From Porogramme epimiltina (lineage: Eukaryota; Basidiomycota; Agaricomycetes; Polyporales; Polyporaceae): a stretch of 43,711 nucleotides of DNA. The stretch covers positions 6,297 through 50,007 of the forward strand of contig FTLJ01000652.1 of the NCBI GenBank assembly GCA_900155495.1. Direction: 5' to 3'. Below are positions 10,232-21,631 of this stretch, in pieces; the first letter of the stretch is position 1, and each line of letters begins with the position of its first letter. Made by a program: the position numbers and the translations under genes. The notes below the pieces were generated by a model. It did not search any database and was not told the origin of the DNA. It worked only from the letters and a program-made list of their open reading frames with translations.

Positions 10232-11235
10232 ATGCCTCGCATTCTCTTCGTCAGTGGCTTCCACCCCACAACCCGCGCAAGGGATCTTGCTTATGAGTTT
10301 GAACGGTCCGTCGCCCCCTCTCGCCTTCGCTCCCTTGTCTCAACGCTTCCCGTCCTCAGATATGGCCCCCTCGTGCGCTGCGATGTCCCCGCTCCTCGCA
10401 ACCCCAATGCCAACACCAACCCGTAAGTGTTCTCGTCTCACCCCCATACCGACTCCCTTTTCTTCCAGTCGCGTCGTCGTACCCTCTCGACCGATCCCCG
10501 TTTCCACGCGCAACATCGCCCGTACTCGAGCGCTCGCCATCCCGTCGTCCGTACACCCTCCCGTCGTTGTCGCCCTCGCCCTACCGCAACCCCCGCGCGC
10601 CCGTCTCGATTCGCTTTCGTCCCGCCGAAATACCTCGAGCTCAACATCCCCTCTTCTTCGCCGCGCAGCTACGCCTTCGTCGAGTTCCGCTCCCAGCGCG
10701 ATGCCGAAGACGCCTATTACGACATGTATGCCACGTCTGCCTTACCCCTTTCCGTCCCCCTTCCCTTACACCTCGCCGCAGGCACGGCCGCCACTTCGAA
10801 GGGTCTCGCTTGAGCATCCAGGTGTGTAATACTGCCCTCACTCGTCCCGTCCTGCCCGCTGACGCCACGTCGCCGCAGTGGGCCAAGAACCCTCCCTCGG
10901 CGGTCTGGCGCTTTGACCGTCGCTCGCCCCCTCCCCGCCGGGATCGTGACCGTTCCCGCAGCCCCCGTCGCCGGAGTGAAAGGGACAGGGGCCATGACCG
11001 TGACCGTGAGAGGGACCGTGAGCGAGACCGTGAACGGGACCGTGATGACCGGGACAAGGATCGTGAGGAGAGGCGGCGCCGGAGCAGGAGCCCCGAGCGC
11101 AGGCGGAGCCCGAGCCCTGAGCGGCGGCGCGAGGAAGACAAGGCGAGGACGCCGCCGCCTCCGCCTGCCGAGGATGCGAAGAAAGAGGAGGAGCCGCGGG
11201 AAGACCGCGCGCAAACCCCTCCGCGCGAGTTTTGA
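10232..11235 (+). CDS. SR-type splicing factor with one N-terminal RRM
   Basis: Exons: 10232-10305, 10360-10422, 10669-10725, 10782-10821, 10879-11235; 196 residues. The RRM spans about residues 1-80: RNP2-like ILFVSGF at the start, FERYGPLVRCDV, RNP1-like YAFVEFRS, then DAEDAYYDMHGRHFEG and LSIQWAK. The rest is an RS/RD/RE-rich tail (RRDRDRSRSPRRRS followed by many RERDRD units) and an acidic-proline end. This is the layout of serine-arginine splicing proteins that bind pre-mRNA and are phosphorylated on RS dipeptides. The second intron is 246 nt, four to five times the local norm, and sits inside the RRM. A 298-codon frame on the opposite strand is only the antisense of the RS repeats. Confidence 0.85.
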
Positions 11236-11627
11236 GCATTAGCTTCGTTGATGGCGTTCCACCACTGAGTCTCCCCAGTTTTGTTTCGTTCCTTCTCCCT
11301 CTCTTTTCCTCTCCCAAAAGAGCGTGCGGCGGTCGAGCACACGGATCGTGTAGTGCCCCTAGTGTCGTAGTCATGTAATACGGACAGATGGAGTATAAAA
11401 TTCGATTTGTCTGGCATCGGGACTGCCCTGCGTGTGCGGGGCGTGCGGTCCGCTGCGGTGATACGGTTGTGCCAGCCGAAGTGAGCGTTGAGGGCTGTCG
11501 GCTGCCGTCCAGAACCGTGAACACGCCTGCGCGGCACGCGCCCGCCCTGCTTCTTGCTCTCACCTACCGTGCTCCTCGTCCGCTCCTTTCCTCTCTTCTA
11601 CCTACAGCAGCATAATCCCCTGTCGCG

Positions 11628-13447
11628 ATGCCAGAACAACCCTGGGTGCCCACCATCGACGATCTCAGGGTACGCGTCATTTCCGTGTCTCCATTCCCAT
11701 TCATGCAAGCCCACGTTGTTGACCGGCTTCTGTGGCCCGCCCCGCTCACAGGTCAAGCTCTGCTACATTTGCCGGGAGGAGGAGCGGTACGACAGTCAGT
11801 CGGTTCCCTCTACCTGTTCTTCGCCCACTCATTCCCGCTGTCTGCCTTCGCACGCACACGTCCCCTCTCAGAGCCGGAAGACCCGCCCCGCGCGTGGACA
11901 CACCCCTGCTCCTGCACGCTCGTGGCACACGAGTCCTGCCTCCTCGAATGGATTACGTCCGCACAGCAGGACTCAGCTCGCGTCAAGAACGCTCTCAAGT
12001 GTCCCCAATGTGGATCAAAATATGAGCTCGAGAGCGACAACCCCACCTCGCTCCGTATCCTCAACGCTCTCAACGCTTCCATATCTAGCTTTGGTAAGGT
12101 CGGGACGGTCGTAGGAGCTGCAGGGTTGGCCGCTTCGTTTAGTTTCAGTACGTGCTATCGCTCGAGCCCGCGTTATTCCCAAGACTAATACAACATAGCG
12201 CTCTACGTCGTGACGACTTCGTACGGCTCGTTTGCCGTCCGCGAGTTCCTCGGCGACGAGCTACACGGCCTCCTCCTGGGGGATGACCCCAGCAAATGGC
12301 CTTGGCACGCCTTTATCCACCTCCCCGTCTTACCCTTCTCCCTCATCCTCTCCCGCACCCGCCTGTTCGACACCTTCCCGCTCGTGCCCCTCCTTCTCAC
12401 CTGGTCGTCCTCCCCTCCCGTGCGCGACCTCGCCTCGACCTCCATATGGAACTGGTCCGCCAGCTCCCGCGCAGCCTCGAGCGCGCAGCCCTCGCTCACC
12501 TGGCCCCCGACCCCCATCATGGGGATGATTCTCTTCCCCCTCATCCGCCGCCTCTACCGCAGGGCCTTCGACCGCCTCACCAAGTACGTCATGGGGAAGC
12601 ACCCCGTCCCCACCGCCGACGCCGGCCCTTTCCGCCGCGTCGTCTTCGCGCTCAACGACGACGGCCCCGCGCCCCTCCGCGTCCGCATCGGCGCGAACAT
12701 CGAGGCCCCCGCCGCCCCGAACGGCGCCGCCGCCGCTCCCGCCGCCGCCGATAGGGACGACGGCGACGACGCCGTAGCCGCCGCAGAGCGCACGCTGCAC
12801 GTCACGACGTCCTCAATCGGGCGCTTCGTCGGCGGCGCGCTCCTCATCCCGACGATCTCCAAGTACATGGGTGCGCTCCTCCTCCGGCTTTCGCGCCGCT
12901 CGTCGTGGCTGCGCGCGTTCCTCGCCATCGGTCCCCGCGGTGTGCGCCCTCAGCCCGCGCATATCCGCCTGTTCGCGAACCCGCCGGGCACGCCTATGAC
13001 GTTCCGCCAGTTGGGTGAGGGACTCGCAGCCGGCGTGAACGTCATGTGCGCGGGCACACCGACGTGGAACTCGTGCGAGCCTGTTTGGTGCGCATTTCTT
13101 TTGGACACATGGCATTGAAATCACTAGCTGACTCTACATCATCAACAACAGGTGGCGCAACACGGTCGGCCTCGGCTTGTTTGTCTTGGTGAGCCGTTTC
13201 CTCGTTGCTTTACGCATCATTCCTTTAATCATTCTTGAAATAGGCTAAGGACTGCGTGCACCTCTTTCACCTGTGGCTCATGAAGCGCGAGATGGAGTCA
13301 CGTAGAGTCAAGAACCGCTCCTTCGCAGGCATAGACATAAAGGAACTCGACCTTATCAACCCTCCGGTAGATGCACCTTCTAACGCAACAGCTGCTCTCG
13401 GGCCCTCCCCACAGTCCGATGCCGCTCCAGTTCCACCTGCAGCGTAG
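11628..13447 (+). CDS. RING-CH (MARCH-type) membrane E3 ubiquitin ligase
   Basis: Exons: 11628-11669, 11752-11794, 11872-12147, 12199-13087, 13152-13188, 13244-13447; 496 residues. Residues about 15-80 form a RING-CH (C4HC3) finger: CYIC, then HPCSC, HESCLLEW and CPQC, with the tryptophan typical of the RING-CH class. Several hydrophobic segments follow: one around VGAAGLAASFSFTLYVV, one around HLPVLPFSLIL, and pairs near SIGRFVGGALLIP and TVGLGLFVLAK. Domain order (N-terminal RING-CH then several membrane spans) resembles MARCH5-like ligases of mitochondria or ER; the organelle is an inference. An Ala/Pro-rich low-complexity loop lies at about residues 320-345. It converges on eIF2-gamma with 298 bp between stops, where I see nothing else. 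Confidence 0.8.
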
Positions 13448-13745
13448 AAAACTATCGCCGATACCTTGTATAAGACCTATCACCCATTTATCATTGTTGT
13501 CGTATTGCTCTTACATACACCACTGTTGAAGCATCTGCTACACCCTCCTTGCTCTTACAAATATTATCCACGTCCAACAGTTCAGGCGGCGTGTACGACG
13601 CCCCTTGAAGACAGAGCAATGCTTCGATACAACCGCACCAGCGGCGCGGCGGGAGATACATGATATGTGTGACATGCCCCTAGTGCTACAGATCGTGACG
13701 GAGTGAGTACAACGACAAGTTCTACAACAGTGGACTTGAGTGCGT

Positions 13746-15518
13746 CTAGTCGACCTCGAGCACCGTCCCGCGCTGCACGCTACCCCATCCTGAATGAAAA
13801 AAGCCACGTGAGATGTCGGTCATGGGAAACAGAAAATAGGCCACTGACCGACAAGTCGCCAATGCTTCTCAATACGTCTTGAGAGCGCAACCTTCTCGCC
13901 GACCTCGGTACAAGCGGGAGACGTAAGCTGGATCTTGGCAAGATCACCCTTGACGCTCAGCACACGGCCACCGGTGGAGGTGGAACCGATGTTAATGAGA
14001 AGCAGCTCGTTCTTGACAAGCTTCGACACCTTCGTCTGCTTCTTGTCTTCGGTCTTCACGCCCAGCAACCGGCGGAGCAGGAACAGGCTGATCTCAAGCT
14101 CTAAATCGTGGCTGAGTTCTGATTCCCAGAATGGATCAAGACGGTGGAAACTCACCCGTGAAAATCTTCGGGAGCTTGCCAACCGCGCCCAGTACCTGCC
14201 CAACGAGACGATCCGCACGGCAGAGCGTCGGGTCGATCCTCGTACCAACACCAATAAGGCCACCAGGTACCGCAAACTGGAGGTGGTTGCTCTCTGCGTG
14301 GAGTGAGACGATCCTCGAAAAGATGGGCTTGCACCTGTTGCGACCCTGCGCATCCTTAGTGACTATGCCCGGACGGATCTCGACCTCTTGGCCGAGCCGC
14401 AAGACACCCGTAAGAATCGATCCACCGGCAACACCACCCTTCAGCTCATCGACTTCTGCACCGGGCTTGTTGACGTCGAAGGAACGAATGACGATTAGGC
14501 GGGGGTCGGCGGTGAAGTCGCGGACGGGGATGGGGATACGCTTGACGATGTACTCATTCACGGCGTCGATGTTGTATTTGAGCTGAGCGGAGATGGGGAC
14601 GATGGGTGAGGACTCGGCAACGGTGCCTGCTCGTGTGCGTGAGGATGCAAGTTACACAGAAGGCAGAAACGACGCACCCTTGACGAAGGCCACAATGCTC
14701 TTATGGTGCTCCAATGCCTGCTCCTCCTTGATCAAGTCGACCTTGTTCTGGAGGATGATGATGTTTTCGAGCTTCATGATCTCGACGGCGGCCAAGTGTT
14801 CGCTAGTTTGCGGTTGCGGGCACGTTTCATTGCCGGCAATGAGGAGAAGCGCAGCGTCCATGACTGCGGCACCGTTAAGCATGGTGGCCATGAGAATGTC
14901 GTGACCGGGGCAATCGACGAAGGAGACATGGCGGACGAGCTTCATGCGGGAGTTACAGCCGGGGCGCTCGCACGGAGGGTTGTCCTCCTTGTCTGAGCGA
15001 TAAGATCGGTAGCAGCCAGGTCGAGGGCAGGCCTCGTTTTCGCACTTGTAGATCTAATAGTTCATAGGAACGGAGGGGCGAAGAGATTTGAAACTTTTCA
15101 TAGGAAAAGGATGGAGGACAGATACCTTGGCGTTGGCGTAACCAAGTTTGATGGTGATGTTGCGTACGAGTTCGTTCTTGAAACGAACGGTCATGACGCC
15201 TGAGATGGCCTTCACCACGGTAGACTTTCCGTGAGCGACGTGACCGATCGTGCCTACAAGGATCCCGAGGCTAAGTACGCTAGTCTTGACAGGGTGAAGT
15301 ATACCGACTGACCAAGGTTGATAGTAGCCTGCGTGTAAAGGGTGAGCAGAGGATGCAACACAGCGACCATGCACACAAACCTGTTTTGAGATGACCTCTG
15401 GGGATAGCGGGGTGAGTTTGGAAGGGTCGACATCGACAGAAACGATAGGCTCCGAATCGCTCTCATCCTCGGAGTCGCTCTCATCGTGGGGCTTGCGCTT
15501 TGTTTCGTCGCCAGGCAT
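13746..15518 (-). CDS. GCD11: Translation initiation factor eIF2 subunit gamma
   Basis: Seven exons on the minus strand: 15381-15518, 15313-15328, 15126-15253, 14678-15053, 14156-14626, 13849-14100, 13746-13789; 474 residues, the usual family length. All GTPase motifs are present: P-loop [19 protein letters not shown] and the SAQL region. A zinc-binding insertion typical of eIF2-gamma holds four cysteines ([11 protein letters not shown] and CERPGC context). Domains II and III follow ([27 protein letters not shown]). The protein binds GTP and initiator Met-tRNA with the alpha and beta subunits on the ribosome. Exon 2 is only 16 nt and encodes the residues just before the P-loop; skipping it shifts the frame. 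GCD11 is the yeast name of the orthologue. Confidence 0.95.
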
Positions 15519-16355
15519 GCTGAGAGTTCGTTTGTGTGTGGCAGCAGAAGAAGCGGGGCGGAAGGAGAGGGCAGAAGGCTGGGACGGAGTCAAGGACGAT
15601 GAGCATGCGCAAACGAGCGCAGAGCAGATGAAGCCCAAGATCGGATCTCGCGCGTCTGGTCACCCCGTCACATCTTCTGGTCACAATATCTGTCACATAT
15701 CCTCGAGAAAGCAGGACCTGTGACGTCGAGGTGGCTTGCCACTCGCCGCTACGTTCGGTCTCGTCTTCCCCGCTCTCCGCGAGATTCACGCTTGATCTTG
15801 TCTGCGCCTCACGTGTGTCTATCCCAAATCTACTCCCTCAAACGTAGACTCGTCGGAGAATGATGAAACCGGCGCTAGCGACCACCACCACAAGCCCCGA
15901 CTGCTCGGCCATTCGTCTGTCTCTCTCGATGACAACCCGCCCTCATAGTCTGGCATCGCCTGACTCATCTCAAACGTTCGTGAGCCAATGATTTTCGTGC
16001 TCTACCCTTCGAACATATCCGTGCCCGACCCCGAGCCTCTTATCGTCGTCTAGCTCTTTCTACCCTCTAGGTCGTTCAGCGTTTCCTAGCTCGATGCTCC
16101 CAACCGATATGTCATCATTGCGAATTCTTTAACTCCGATTATGACTGTACATGATCCATTCTCAAACGTTCTCGTGTCGTCATCTTTATTCGACGCCTCA
16201 GTAGGATCCAGATTTGTCTTTTTGCACCGCGTAGATGATGCTTGAGCAAACTGTCGCATACTTTCTATATAAAAGCTGGCCACCTAGATCCCTACCACAA
16301 CAAACTCCTCAGCTCCCACTTTCTCTACACCTCAGAAACTCACCTGCAACGAACC
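15519..16355. promoter_or_regulatory. Divergent intergenic region, eIF2-gamma / OYE-A
   Basis: No gene is visible in these 837 bp. On the OYE side a TATA box (TATATAAAA, 16266-16274) lies about 80 bp before the start codon, consistent with an inducible promoter. On the eIF2-gamma side there are four GTCAC words within 50 bp (about 15658-15700), two spaced 11 bp and two spaced 17 bp, and TCACGTG near 15812. These could be transcription-factor sites, but that is inference. Confidence 0.5.
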
Positions 16356-17747
<1,392 letters not shown>

Positions 17748-18485
17748 TCCTCGGATGTGGGCCTGGCCTCCTGTAGATCAGTACATAAACCTGTGACCAA
17801 GTTGGAATTTACTCGGAGAACGACCTCCATTTAGCATGCACATGATCGAGAGACGCTTTCACAGGTCTCCATCATCTTTCCACGCTACGGTGGTCGCCTA
17901 AAAAGACTTTTTATGTCCTTAACGCTGTGCTCTCGTACGGAGCAGTGCGACTCCGTCCGGATACACCGCCACAAAATGCTCTTGGCACTGGAAACTACGG
18001 AGTGGTAAGCACATTTATTTTCGTTTTATTTTGATATGGAAGCACTCACTGTCATTTGCTCCGCTCCCACGTAGTTACCGTAACGCAGCATTCAACTATG
18101 CCTCTCGTCCGTGGGTCCTTAAATCCGGGCTTTCGGACAGCACTATTTACCGGCGGAGAACACAAGCCTCTTTGTCATACACAGTCTTCTCCGACCTGCC
18201 TTTCCCGCAAAGACGTGATAATCCTAATTGATCGCGCGAGTTCTCGTCAGAGCATTTAATCTGTATTCCCTGTCTTATCTTCCCTACGTTTGGACATCTA
18301 CTGAAGCCAGTCTCAGAGCCGTTGAACCGATGACATCAAGTTGGTTGCGTAACCCGGAGGAGCCACACCAACACAACGGCCCACTCGTGTAAGCACATAT
18401 CGTAGTGAACTGTGTCTATATCCTTTAAAAGGCCTATCGGACTCTGCTTGCACACCAACCCAGCTTCACAGCCCCCCGCCCTGAC
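17748..18485. promoter_or_regulatory. Intergenic region between the OYE paralogues
   Basis: There is no supported gene in these 738 bp. The only promoter-like signal is a weak TATA-type TTTAAAA (18424-18430) about 55 bp before the second OYE start, so the downstream copy has its own promoter and is not merely co-transcribed. I see no duplicated upstream sequence shared with OYE-A, so the promoters have diverged. Short open frames near 18031-18259 have no coding character. Confidence 0.5.
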
Positions 18486-19938
18486 ATGGATACTTCTACT
18501 ACTACTCCTGCTCTGTTCAGCCCTATCCGTGTGGGCGAAATGGAACTGTTGCACCGCGTCGTTCTGGCACCTCTCACTCGACAGCGTGCCACCGCTGCTT
18601 ATGTTCCTACGGATCTTTCTGTCAAGTACTATGCCCAGCGCGCTAGTGTCCCAGGAACCCTCCTCATTTCTGAGGCCACCCTCATCGCTGCCCAAGCCGG
18701 CGTGGTTCCCAACGCTCCTGGAATCTGGAATGATGAGCAGATAGAGGCATGGAAGAAGGTGAGCCCTACGGCGGGTCTGGCAGTATACGTTCTTGTTGAC
18801 ATATGCAAACAGGTGACTGCTGCCGTTCATGAGAAGGGCTCTTTCATCTATTGCCAGCTGTGGGCTTTAGGGCGCGCCGCTCGTCCTCCCTTGTTAAAAG
18901 CAGAGAACCCAAAGTTCCCCCACGTGGCCCCTTCCCCCATACCACATCCCGACAGTCCGGAGCATGTGCCACGAGAAATGACTCCAGACGGTAAGAGTGC
19001 GCCGGTCGTCGTATGGAATAACTATCTCTAATCACTGGCTCTTCTTAGAAATCAGGGAGTACGTACACCTATACGCCACTGCCGCGGCGAACGCCGTGCA
19101 CCGTGCAGGTTTCGATGGTATAGAGTTTCACGGGGCCGGAGGGTATCTTGCGGACCAATTCCTGCAAGATGTTACCAATGTACGTACCGACGAGTACGGC
19201 GGATCGGTTGAGAATCGAGGTCGATTCGTTCTTGAAGTCATGGAGGCCATCGTCGCTGCGGTCGGGCAGACCAAGGCCGCCGTCCGGTTCAGCCCGTGGA
19301 ACACTTACAATGGTTAATATGATCTGTTTTATAAATTCGGAAGTATACGCACACTAATCTAATACCCTACTGTACTAGGAATGGGTATGAAGAATCCTGT
19401 GCCGACGTTCAGCTACGTCGTCGAGCAGCTCAAGCTTAGGTTTCCCGACTTGGCATATATTCATACTATATCTTCGAAAACCATGTTCAATTCTGGTCCC
19501 GAAGAGGAGGGAGTAAGTAGTTTCACTAACCTCCGGGCTGAGCATCCTTCAGAGAACTGAGCAAACCGAGCAGCACGCCGGGTTTATCTACAACTTATGG
19601 GCTCCCCGACCGACCGTGATGACCGGAGCATTTGTTCGGGACTCTGGGATAAAGACGGCAGAAGAGACGGGTCAGCTCATTGGATACGGTCAGCTCTTCA
19701 TCCCCAACGTAAGTAACACAATTCACATCCTGTCCCATTGAAGTTGCTGACCTCAGCGTTTCAGCCCGACCTTCCTTTCCGACTGGAGAAGGACCTCCCT
19801 TTGAACGAGCCCGAAGGAGACTTCCTCAAGTACTTTGGAGGAGGGGAGGAAGGATATACTACATACTCTTTTTCCGAGGAGTTTTTACTCTCCCAAGGCG
19901 GGGGCCGAAGTGCCGGTATTGTTCAGGCTGTGTACTAG
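18486..19938 (+). CDS. Old yellow enzyme homologue B, Asn->Gly at the substrate-binding site
   Basis: Exons: 18486-18758, 18813-18990, 19049-19312, 19379-19512, 19553-19708, 19765-19938; 392 residues. Intron positions and phases match OYE-A exactly and most exon lengths are equal or nearly so, proving a tandem duplication. Family motifs are clear (LFSPIRVGEM, VLAPLTRQR, YYAQRAS, YCQLWALGRAARP, EYGGSVENR). Against the canonical H-x-x-N-x-Y motif, His178 and Tyr183 are kept but the asparagine is Gly181 (HGAGGY). The second conserved tyrosine (yeast Tyr375 position) is Leu356. The Trp116 equivalent is kept as Trp108. So it differs from the canonical site at different residues than its neighbour. 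A 20-residue C-terminal extension follows the normal end. The fourth intron is only 40 nt. Confidence 0.88.
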
Positions 19939-20122
19939 TGGTGGTATCAGCACCAACGTGAAGTTACGGCGGAATGCATCCGGTAGTTGAAGCTTTACTA
20001 TCTTCGATGCTGACTAGACTATAACGTATCCCGATTACGTACGTGTTGTGGATTTTGGCGCGTACTAGTTTGACGCCTCAATATTCAGCGGATCTCCGGT
20101 GACACGAGATCTGGCTTCAAGA

Positions 20123-20205
20123 GGTCGCGAGTCGCGACCGCAGTCCTCGGATCTCCCACCGTCTGGTATGGGGTCTTTCAGTCACGTGACAGAAGGTGAC
20201 GTCAC
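20123..20205. promoter_or_regulatory. Three perfect palindromes upstream of the small membrane protein gene
   Basis: Within 83 bp lie GGTCGCGA-G-TCGCGACC (20123-20139, 8-nt arms), GTCACGTGAC (20181-20190) and GTGACGTCAC (20196-20205). The second contains the bHLH E-box CACGTG and the third a bZIP/CRE core TGACGTCA, only five bases apart. They sit 122-204 bp before the start codon at 20327. The GTGAC half-site occurs in both of the last two. Binding factors are inferred from core motifs only. Confidence 0.55.
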
Positions 20206-20326
20206 TGCACTGCTCAGTGTTCAGATTTTGGACGGAGGGTCACTCTGGCGAGTAGCGTTGGGTTGCTTCCAACACAGTCTCTCCCCATCGCTCTCTCTAC
20301 CACACTTCCTGTATCCACACACCGTG

Positions 20327-21220
20327 ATGTCCAATTATCTACCCTATGCACCGGACTTTGGCGATATCTGGACTCGCTTGGGCGAGCCTTCAGCTTCAAT
20401 TTTGAACATCGCACGCGTAGGCTTCATCTCCTCACAGTCAACGCGCGAACCAAGCCCGAAAGCCAGCCCGCAGCCATATTTCAGCAAAGTGGACATTCTA
20501 TTCTTCCTGGCGCTCTCTATCGTAGCAGCTCCACAGTCTACGATCTCTCTGGTCACTACCACAATCTCCTCTGTCTGCCGTCTCACTCTGCTGGTATACC
20601 ACACTATCGCTTACATCCACCGCCTCGTCACGTCCACCGCCTCTATTGCGACAAGCTGTCACTCTGCTCTCGACGGTCTGCGTGGGAACCCCCTCTTGAC
20701 AATCGCTTCTATCCTGTTCCTGATTGCGGATCCGCTTTGCTCGACCGTCATCACAATCCGTCGGGTTTGTGCGGGACCCCGTCGCCGCATCTCTGCGCAT
20801 GGCTCTTCCAATCGTTCAGCTTCTACCCCACTGGAAGGCCACACGAGGGACATCGAGGGTATTCGAGCCATTCTCTCTGTTCCCCCACACACGCCCGCTT
20901 CCACGGAGATTGGCCTCGTCGCGAAGGATTTAGGGGAAGAATCGTTTGCTACCCTCGTTACCGTGCATTCATCTGGGAAGAAGGCGCCGCTTCTGCTCCT
21001 GAGCTCCAACTCCTCTGAAGGCGATACTCGTTCCACGGATTCATCTCTCAACGGCTCCTTCGCTTGGGAAGATCATCTCGTCGTCGAGCATTCGAGCGAT
21101 TTATCCTTGTCTCACTCTGCCAATCCAGAAGACGTTGGGATGCTCTTCAAGTTTTCGGAAGTCGGAGGTGGAGAGTCCATGCCATCGAGCAGCTCTGAAG
21201 ACACCCGTTTTTGGCTGTAA
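20327..21220 (+). CDS. Unknown membrane protein, single exon, 297 aa
   Basis: I chose the ATG at 20327 because the frame upstream of it (open to 20099) is promoter-like and contains the palindromes. The protein starts MSNYLPYAPDFGDIW. It has two or three hydrophobic stretches: around residues 55-72 (VDILFFLALSIVAA), 74-99 (a Ser/Thr-rich hydrophobic helix) and 122-145 (PLLTIASILFLIADPLC). A basic loop (RRVCAGPRRR) and a long Ser-rich acidic C-terminal tail follow, probably cytosolic. I recognise no family. It converges on the coiled-coil gene with 411 bp between stops (21221-21631), where nothing else is seen. Confidence 0.6.
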   Translation: MSNYLPYAPDFGDIWTRLGEPSASILNIARVGFISSQSTREPSPKASPQPYFSKVDILFFLALSIVAAPQSTISLVTTTISSVCRLTLLVYHTIAYIHRLVTSTASIATSCHSALDGLRGNPLLTIASILFLIADPLCSTVITIRRVCAGPRRRISAHGSSNRSASTPLEGHTRDIEGIRAILSVPPHTPASTEIGLVAKDLGEESFATLVTVHSSGKKAPLLLLSSNSSEGDTRSTDSSLNGSFAWEDHLVVEHSSDLSLSHSANPEDVGMLFKFSEVGGGESMPSSSSEDTRFWL

Positions 21221-21631
21221 TCCACACCCTACTACAGCACTTCCTATTACTATAGGCATACTATGATATACGTATACCACCCTCGATATGTTGTATCTTG
21301 TATCCGACAACAAGGCGTTATATGAACTTCAACAACAACGCTTCCAAGTAGCCGCTTGCGGCGGAGACAAATATTAATCTTGCCTGTAAGAAGTAAAAGA
21401 TTGATTCTAGAGTGCTGCCTACGTATTATCGCTCGCTCGCCTTTGACAGCCAGATGTGGAGGGCTTACTCAGCCACATGATGAATATGTATACCGGTAGG
21501 AAGATCAGAGCTGACATAGTTGGAAGACAGGGACACCTCGGGCACGAATACATTATATGTATCATGAATAGATACATATATACTAGAGACCGACCACGTC
21601 CATCGGGATCTGGTTCATGTGGGTCATCGAA

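Noticed and set aside
10641..11537. 298-codon minus-strand frame rich in R and S
   Set aside because: It is the antisense of the RS/RD repeats of the SR-type gene, which has a proper RRM and introns on the plus strand.
20099..20326. Upstream start (MTRDLASRG) for the membrane protein
   Set aside because: The added 76 residues cover three regulatory palindromes and a pyrimidine-rich leader; the ATG at 20327 gives a better N-terminus.
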